Positions 59,473 to 64,000 of a stretch of DNA of 64,000 bases are shown here, in pieces. Made by a program: the position numbers and the translations under genes. Source of the DNA: Panacagrimonas sp963975245 (GTDB lineage: Bacteria > Pseudomonadota > Gammaproteobacteria > Nevskiales > Nevskiaceae). Numbering within the stretch: position 1 is the first letter of the stretch; each line of letters opens with the position of its first letter. Location of the stretch: positions 1 through 64,000 of the forward strand of contig CAXBFJ010000011.1 of assembly GCA_963975245.1 (NCBI GenBank), read 5' to 3'. Below the pieces are notes generated by a model. The model saw nothing but the letters and a program-made list of their open reading frames with translations, was not told where the DNA came from and did no database searches.

Positions 59473-59832
59473 TCAACCGCCGCCCAAATGACCGTCCAGG
59501 CCCGGTGTGCGAAAACGAATCTGCTGCTTGTGACGCAAACCGTTCTCAGCAATGGTCTTGCTCATGTCCGGAGTAAAGGGCCCTCTCGAGGTTGACCACT
59601 CCACCTTGTCCCATTCAATTTTTTCGAAGTCGGGATGCACGGCGTAGATCATCGGCAAGACCTGCTCGATGAGACCACCAAACGGCGTATCCGGCAACAG
59701 TGGGACGCACATGGGCCAGCCCATCATCGTGTGTTTTTCCCAGCAGATATTCAGCAGCTGCTTGTCGCCAAACTTGTCCTGCGTGTCCTGGAAGTCGCCG
59801 TGGTAATCCGGCGTAATGGCTTTTACGGGCAT
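59473..59832 (-). CDS. dmpO: Phenol hydroxylase P4 subunit
   Basis: 119 residues matching the gamma subunit of multicomponent phenol hydroxylase, recognisable by NICWEKHTMMGWPMC and its acidic middle. It belongs to the hydroxylase core with DmpL and DmpN and lies 49 bases after dmpN. Confidence 0.93.
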   Translation of the reverse strand: MPVKAITPDYHGDFQDTQDKFGDKQLLNICWEKHTMMGWPMCVPLLPDTPFGGLIEQVLPMIYAVHPDFEKIEWDKVEWSTSRGPFTPDMSKTIAENGLRHKQQIRFRTPGLDGHLGGG

Positions 59833-59881
59833 TGCATGACTCCTGAAGAGGCTTTCAAGGTTGTAAGGGGTTCAGAGGCAT

Positions 59882-61492
59882 TCATTTCTTGCTGGCCGCG
59901 GTGTCACGCACCTTGTCGGTGAAAGCGCCTTCGTGAATGTTGGCCGGCCGCGAGGTCCATTCTTCCCAGCGTTTGGCGTCGATGTGATCCTTGAACAGGC
60001 CGCCATCGACCCCCGGCTTAATGCCCATGTACTTGAGCGCCTCGACCATGGGATTGAAATCGTCCGCCGTGGGATCGGCTTCCGGCAGGAAGCAATTGCC
60101 CTGATAGATCTGATGGACCGGCAACCAAGCGTGCACGTATTTTTCCGGCTCGTCGTGGAAGATGTCCATGCAGCCGTCGGAGCAGAAGTGGAAGATCTCG
60201 TTCTTGTACTCGGTTTCGCGGTGCAAGAACTCCGTGGGATCGTCCGGCTCGGTGTAGAGGCAGGGCCACTGACACACCTGGCACAACTGCGGCAGCATCG
60301 CATTCTTGAACGGCTTCCCTTCCTTCTCCAGCTGACGCCAGTATTCGTAGCGTGGCCGGTAATACTTGTCGAAGGTGTCCGGATATTTTTCGGAGAACCA
60401 GTCCATCTCTTCTTCCGACGGTGTCCAGACCGGAAAGCCCACCACATCGCGGTTGGCGTAGAACACGCTCCACATCTCGTGTGAGACACGTCCCTTTTCC
60501 TTGATCGTGACATCGGCGTGCTTGGGTGGCTTGATCCCGTAACGCGCCAGATCGGCAAACAGGGCGCCGCCGTTTTCCTCGTAATAAATGCTCCAGGCTT
60601 CGGACCAGCTCATCACGCGCTTGGGCAGGATGTAATCCATCATCGTGGCCAGCAGCGCCAGCAGGCGATAGCCACGCCAGAACCATTTATCAATCCACTT
60701 CTGCACGATCGGCACATTGGCGGGGTCTTGCTCCAGCAGGAACTTGATCACCTCGATGCCCAACGTCATGTGCCGCGCTTCATCCGACTGCGCGGAGAAG
60801 CCGAAGCTGACCGTACTCATGTCGCCGTTGTAGGCGGCGCCGCTCATCCAAGGCATGAAGACCAGGTTGGTCAGCACGTACTCGAATGCAAAGCTGACGG
60901 CCACGATGAACTCGAAAGGCCCGCTGGTAACAGCGTCTTCGAAGAATGACTTCGGAATCGACAGATACCAGACGCGGTCGAACTGATAAGGGAAGTTGGA
61001 CATTCCCTCGAAGTACTTGTTGTAGTGACTGATGCCATGAATCTGTGTGGTGGCGTGACGCAGTTCGTCAATCGACTGCATCTGCGCTGCAATGCGCGGG
61101 CCGACACCCGGAAACTCGCGCCCGAGAATGTTGAAGCCGCGATGCGAGGCGTACTCAAGGCTGGCAATGCCATTGATGAAGACCTTCAGGGCCTGCACAT
61201 AGCGCGCATCGGTGACATTGAACTGACCATTGCCCTGCTGGAAGGCATCCATGATGGCGTAGAGCTTTTTCTCTTTCTCGCCCTGGTACTTCCAGTAGGC
61301 GTCCATGGTCAGGCGAAAGGGATCTTCCCATTTGTCCCAGTCATGAATCTTGATGCCTTCAAACTCGATGTTGCGGAAGATATCTTCGTTCTTCTGGTAG
61401 GTCGGTTCCCAGCCCAGGCCACGCGTCAGCATCGCGTAGTTTTCTTTGAGACTGAGTTTCTTTGCCGGTTTCATGTCGCCATCAGCAGCCAT
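59882..61492 (-). CDS. dmpN: Phenol hydroxylase P3 oxygenase (alpha) subunit
   Basis: 536 residues. It holds the di-iron active site that hydroxylates phenol to catechol. The iron-ligand helices are seen in SIDELRHATTQ and SDEARHMTLG. The C-terminus carries a YHS-type zinc segment (CQVCQWPC and CSDGCMDIF). GGAG lies 7 bases before the ATG. The length is a little above the usual 510-520. Confidence 0.96.
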   Translation of the reverse strand: MAADGDMKPAKKLSLKENYAMLTRGLGWEPTYQKNEDIFRNIEFEGIKIHDWDKWEDPFRLTMDAYWKYQGEKEKKLYAIMDAFQQGNGQFNVTDARYVQALKVFINGIASLEYASHRGFNILGREFPGVGPRIAAQMQSIDELRHATTQIHGISHYNKYFEGMSNFPYQFDRVWYLSIPKSFFEDAVTSGPFEFIVAVSFAFEYVLTNLVFMPWMSGAAYNGDMSTVSFGFSAQSDEARHMTLGIEVIKFLLEQDPANVPIVQKWIDKWFWRGYRLLALLATMMDYILPKRVMSWSEAWSIYYEENGGALFADLARYGIKPPKHADVTIKEKGRVSHEMWSVFYANRDVVGFPVWTPSEEEMDWFSEKYPDTFDKYYRPRYEYWRQLEKEGKPFKNAMLPQLCQVCQWPCLYTEPDDPTEFLHRETEYKNEIFHFCSDGCMDIFHDEPEKYVHAWLPVHQIYQGNCFLPEADPTADDFNPMVEALKYMGIKPGVDGGLFKDHIDAKRWEEWTSRPANIHEGAFTDKVRDTAASKK

Positions 61493-61532
61493 GGTGTGCT
61501 CCGTTGTTCAATTATTTAAATGATCAATGCAA

Positions 61533-61817
61533 TTACTGCGACTTCCATTCGAGGACGAACTCGTCCTCTGATTCATCCACTTCGCCTGCAAGCGAGATCA
61601 TGTTGATCTGTAGTTCGCGCAGATCGAATTCACGCCCGATGTGTTCTTCCACCGTTTCCCGGCGGATAACCAGACGCCCGGGGCAATCGATCTTCACCAG
61701 GGCCGGCATCTCGTTGACCTTGGCGTTGGGGTTGTCTTCCACGATGGCCGCAATGATCGGCAGGGTGTCGTTATTGGCCTGAAACGCGATGAAGACGGGC
61801 TGTGTGCTGTTTGTCAT
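61533..61817 (-). CDS. dmpM: Phenol hydroxylase P2 regulatory protein
   Basis: 94 residues of the MmoB/DmpM family of cofactorless effector proteins that speed turnover by the hydroxylase. It begins with the family-typical VFIAFQANND and carries the acidic C-terminal end. It lies 24 bases after dmpL. Confidence 0.94.
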   Translation of the reverse strand: MTNSTQPVFIAFQANNDTLPIIAAIVEDNPNAKVNEMPALVKIDCPGRLVIRRETVEEHIGREFDLRELQINMISLAGEVDESEDEFVLEWKSQ

Positions 61818-61841
61818 TTTTTATAGTCCTGTGGTTTGCAC

Positions 61842-62831
61842 TCAGACGCGTAGCTTCTTGAGACGCGCATCAAATACCTCGTTGACGGCCGCCAGACTCG
61901 CGTCGGCGTCGGTGCCCAGAGCAGAAACCGCGATGGGCTGCAGGGCCTGGTTCCAGGCGCTGCGCCACTTGTCGATCCAGCCAGCGATCAAGGCCTGATT
62001 GGCTGGGCTTTCACTGACCGCCGTCTTGATGCAGGCATCCACCCAGCGATTGGTTTCCTGATGCCAGCGCATCAGGTAGTCCGTCAGCGAGGACAAGGCG
62101 GAACCATGCTCGGCAGCGAAGCGGGATTCAAACTGCTCATAGAACAAGGGGTACACCAGGGAATCAGCAACCAGATCCTGTGCGACCAGCAGTTCGAAGT
62201 AGTCGTGGGTCACAAACATGTTTTCCATTTCACGACGAACGCCCTGCCATGCGGCTTCATCGGTCCATTGCCGTTTGCCTTCGTCCAGCGCCTCACCACT
62301 ATTGCCATCGGTGAGCAGGCCAATGCGCGAAAGATGCTGCGCCATGCCCAGCCGATCCATGGTGGCCATGCTCGCCGCCTGTGTAATGGCGGTGCCGTAG
62401 CCGTACGCGGAGATGTGGCAGTTGTTCATGTTGGCGCCCCACTCGTAGTGCCGCAGGGGCACGAGGTTGGCGATGATCTGGGCGCGCGCCGTTTCTGGCA
62501 GCAGGCGCAGCAAGTCACGTTTGCCGACGAAGTCGAGCTGGCGGTCCAGCGCGTCCTGCTGCTTGGCACGCGTAGTGGTGTAGCTGCCGTAGTAGTACTG
62601 ACGCGGATCCTTGAAGTCGTACCAGTCTTTCATCACCACCGCGGTGCGACCTGCGTCGTAGAGATCTCGCCCCGGGTCCCATAAGGGCTTGTAATGAAAG
62701 TTGGTGGTGGACTGCGTGTCATACGCAATTTCCTGATATCGCGTCGCCGCTTTGTTGCCGAAGCGCGCCTCCAGGTGTGCGTAGGCATTGCGGATGGGCT
62801 TGACCCCCTGGGTCTTGATCTCGACGGTCAT
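61842..62831 (-). CDS. dmpL: Phenol hydroxylase P1 oxygenase (beta) subunit
   Basis: 329 residues of the structural beta subunit, a helical ferritin-like fold without the complete iron ligands. Segments such as YEWGANMNNCHISAYGYG identify the family. AGGAG is close to the ATG. It forms the core with DmpN and DmpO. Confidence 0.95.
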   Translation of the reverse strand: MTVEIKTQGVKPIRNAYAHLEARFGNKAATRYQEIAYDTQSTTNFHYKPLWDPGRDLYDAGRTAVVMKDWYDFKDPRQYYYGSYTTTRAKQQDALDRQLDFVGKRDLLRLLPETARAQIIANLVPLRHYEWGANMNNCHISAYGYGTAITQAASMATMDRLGMAQHLSRIGLLTDGNSGEALDEGKRQWTDEAAWQGVRREMENMFVTHDYFELLVAQDLVADSLVYPLFYEQFESRFAAEHGSALSSLTDYLMRWHQETNRWVDACIKTAVSESPANQALIAGWIDKWRSAWNQALQPIAVSALGTDADASLAAVNEVFDARLKKLRV

Positions 62832-62865
62832 GCGCGTCTCCTTTCTAAGTTCACTGGTTTTGTTG

Positions 62866-63135
62866 TTATTCGGTAATGCCGGGGCTGCCGAAGCGCCACT
62901 TGCTCTGATCGTGATCGAGTGCCTGTTCCTGTTCCCGCGTCAGATAGACCACACGATGGGTCTTGCAGAACTCGTGATAGGCCTCCACCGGCAAGACCAG
63001 CTCCACCATCAGGTCCGTGCTGCCAATGCCGAATGAAAATTCGACAAAGCCGCGGTCTGTAATGCGGCCGAACCTCACCAGACGCGGACTGTCGTCCACT
63101 GGTGATGACGCGGCTTGCTTACGGGTTTCTGGCAC
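62866..63135 (-). CDS. dmpK: Phenol hydroxylase P0 auxiliary protein
   Basis: 89 residues of the DmpK family, an assembly factor needed for iron loading of the hydroxylase. The GTG start at 63135 has a GAGGAG site upstream. First gene of the operon, with a sigma-54-type promoter 55-70 bases upstream. Confidence 0.92.
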   Translation of the reverse strand: MPETRKQAASSPVDDSPRLVRFGRITDRGFVEFSFGIGSTDLMVELVLPVEAYHEFCKTHRVVYLTREQEQALDHDQSKWRFGSPGITE

Positions 63136-63189
63136 TTCTCCTCCTCGCTGCGCCGGTCCGTGAACGGCCGGCTGTTTGCAGACTTGGTT

Positions 63190-63205
63190 TGCATTGCCTG
63201 TGCCA
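63190..63205 (-). promoter_or_regulatory. Sigma-54 (-24/-12) promoter of the phenol hydroxylase operon
   Basis: The minus strand reads TGGCACAGGCAATGCA, with GG and GC 10 bases apart. Transcription would start near 63178, giving a leader of about 43 bases. DmpR-type activators drive such promoters. Confidence 0.85.
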
Positions 63206-63249
63206 GAATCTGGAAGCTAGGCTTGGATTAGGGCCAAATAACTCCTAAC

Positions 63250-63342
63250 TATTTGTTTATATGCTTTTTTATCAAATAAAATCGCTCGAACAAGTTATCC
63301 GCTATCGAGCCTCAATCGTCCCTAAATGATCTATTTGGTCTA
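63250..63342. promoter_or_regulatory. Candidate upstream activating sites for the DmpR/XylR-type regulator
   Basis: ATGATCTATTTGGTCTA (63326-63342) resembles the XylR/DmpR consensus TTGANCAATTGATCAA with one extra base. A second inverted repeat, TATTTG-N17-CAAATA, spans 63250-63278. They lie about 70 and 150 bases from the predicted start of transcription of dmpK, at distances that suit enhancer sites for a sigma-54 activator. Confidence 0.5.
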
Positions 63343-63416
63343 TTTCCTCACAGCTTCCACCCACCAATATGATTCAAATGCTCTACTGTTGATGGGCATT
63401 GCAGAGACGGACAACG

Positions 63417-64000
63417 ATGAGCCAAGCCCCCGCACCTACCGACACACCCGCCGCATCCACGCCCCTGCCGGACAACGCAGACATCCTGTCGCGGCTGCAT
63501 TTCGCCACCAAGGACGGCCGCATCTGGCTGGACGATCAGCGCATGTTGCTGATGCACGCTTCCGGCTACGGGGTACTGCGAAGAGAACTGATTGAGAGCC
63601 TTGGCAGCGAGCATGCCCGTGGCCTGCTGACGCGCATGGGGTACAACTCTGGCGCCAATGACGCCGAGTTTGCGCGACGTCTGCGCGGCGACATCAACCC
63701 CATGCACGCCATCCACGTGGGACCGCAGCTGCACATGCTGGAAGGCATCGGCACCGTCACGCCGGTCGTGGAGGACATTGACGAGGAAACCGGCCGTTTC
63801 AGCGGCGAATACCTCTGGCACGGTTCGGTGGAGGCAGAAGAACACGTACGCACATACGGTCTGGGCCACGAACCGGTGTGCTGGATGCAGATTGGCTATG
63901 CATCCGGATTCATCAGCCGATTCATGGGCAAGCCGGTCCTATTCCGTGAAGTGCAATGCACGGCCCAGGGCGCAGAGCATTGCCGCATCGTCGGAAAACC
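63417..64000 (+). CDS. DmpR/XylR-family sigma-54-dependent aromatic sensor-activator (partial)
   Basis: The ATG at 63417 opens a frame that runs off the window. About 194 residues are visible: a Pro/Ala-rich start, then the XylR N-terminal sensor domain (LHFATKDGRIWL), and the V4R domain with the cysteine pair in VQCTAQGAEHCRIVG. In DmpR, MopR and PoxR this module binds phenols and zinc. The AAA+ and DNA-binding parts lie beyond 64000. It is divergent from dmpK and probably activates the dmp operon. Confidence 0.9.
   Translation, partial: MSQAPAPTDTPAASTPLPDNADILSRLHFATKDGRIWLDDQRMLLMHASGYGVLRRELIESLGSEHARGLLTRMGYNSGANDAEFARRLRGDINPMHAIHVGPQLHMLEGIGTVTPVVEDIDEETGRFSGEYLWHGSVEAEEHVRTYGLGHEPVCWMQIGYASGFISRFMGKPVLFREVQCTAQGAEHCRIVGK

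Noticed and set aside
1..64000. CRISPR arrays, tRNA or rRNA genes, phage or integrase modules
   Set aside because: No regularly spaced repeats, cloverleaf-like genes or matching protein families were seen.

Overview
The window comes from an aerobic, aromatic-degrading proteobacterium. The box benzoyl-CoA pathway, a dmp-type phenol hydroxylase, an fdsGBA formate dehydrogenase, two sigma-54-type promoters and a type IV pilin all point to the Beta- or Gammaproteobacteria. Sequence alone does not settle which. No rRNA, tRNA, CRISPR array, IS element or integrase was recognised. The window cuts a gene at each end.

Layout: (1) 1-3151, two tandem Tat-exported DUF1329 proteins, the first cut by the window edge. 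They share a nearly identical internal tract. (2) 3221-10090, a four-gene operon for an ATP-dependent ketone carboxylase with the subunit order and sizes of acetophenone carboxylase Apc1-4. (3) 10317-20605, glutathione-dependent formaldehyde dehydrogenase, a GNAT protein, a complete fdsGBA-fdhD-fdsD formate dehydrogenase operon, and a divergent FdsR-like regulator coupled to an MFS transporter. (4) 20647-24158, ergothioneine synthesis (egtB-egtD, divergent egtE candidate). (5) 24234-33073, the box cluster: boxC-boxB plus a small ORF on the minus strand, boxR, and on the plus strand boxD, benzoate-CoA ligase and an alpha/beta hydrolase. boxA is not present. (6) 33094-34266, a PQQ-type sugar dehydrogenase. 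(7) 34403-45000, a surface-glycan cluster: manC, three glycosyltransferases, a methyltransferase, a pyruvyltransferase-like protein, an asparagine-synthase-like protein and a flippase-like membrane protein. Part of it is visibly more A+T-rich. (8) 44992-47564, pilA followed by a membrane sulfatase/phosphotransferase-like gene. (9) 48069-54438, SDRs, enoyl-CoA hydratase, LLM flavin oxidoreductase, flavin reductase and two TetR regulators. (10) 54486-64000, phenol hydroxylase dmpKLMNOP followed on the same strand by a Baeyer-Villiger monooxygenase, an NTF2-like protein and an aldehyde dehydrogenase, with a divergent DmpR/XylR-type activator cut by the window end.

How they may work together (inference): aryl ketones could be carboxylated by the Apc-like enzyme, or oxidised by the 4-hydroxyacetophenone-monooxygenase-like enzyme to phenyl esters that yield phenol for the phenol hydroxylase. 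Benzoate would be activated to benzoyl-CoA and broken down by the box route, whose BoxC step releases formate, and the fds enzyme could oxidise that formate to CO2. Direct TGCA repeats with matched spacing lie at both box promoter regions and are likely BoxR operators.
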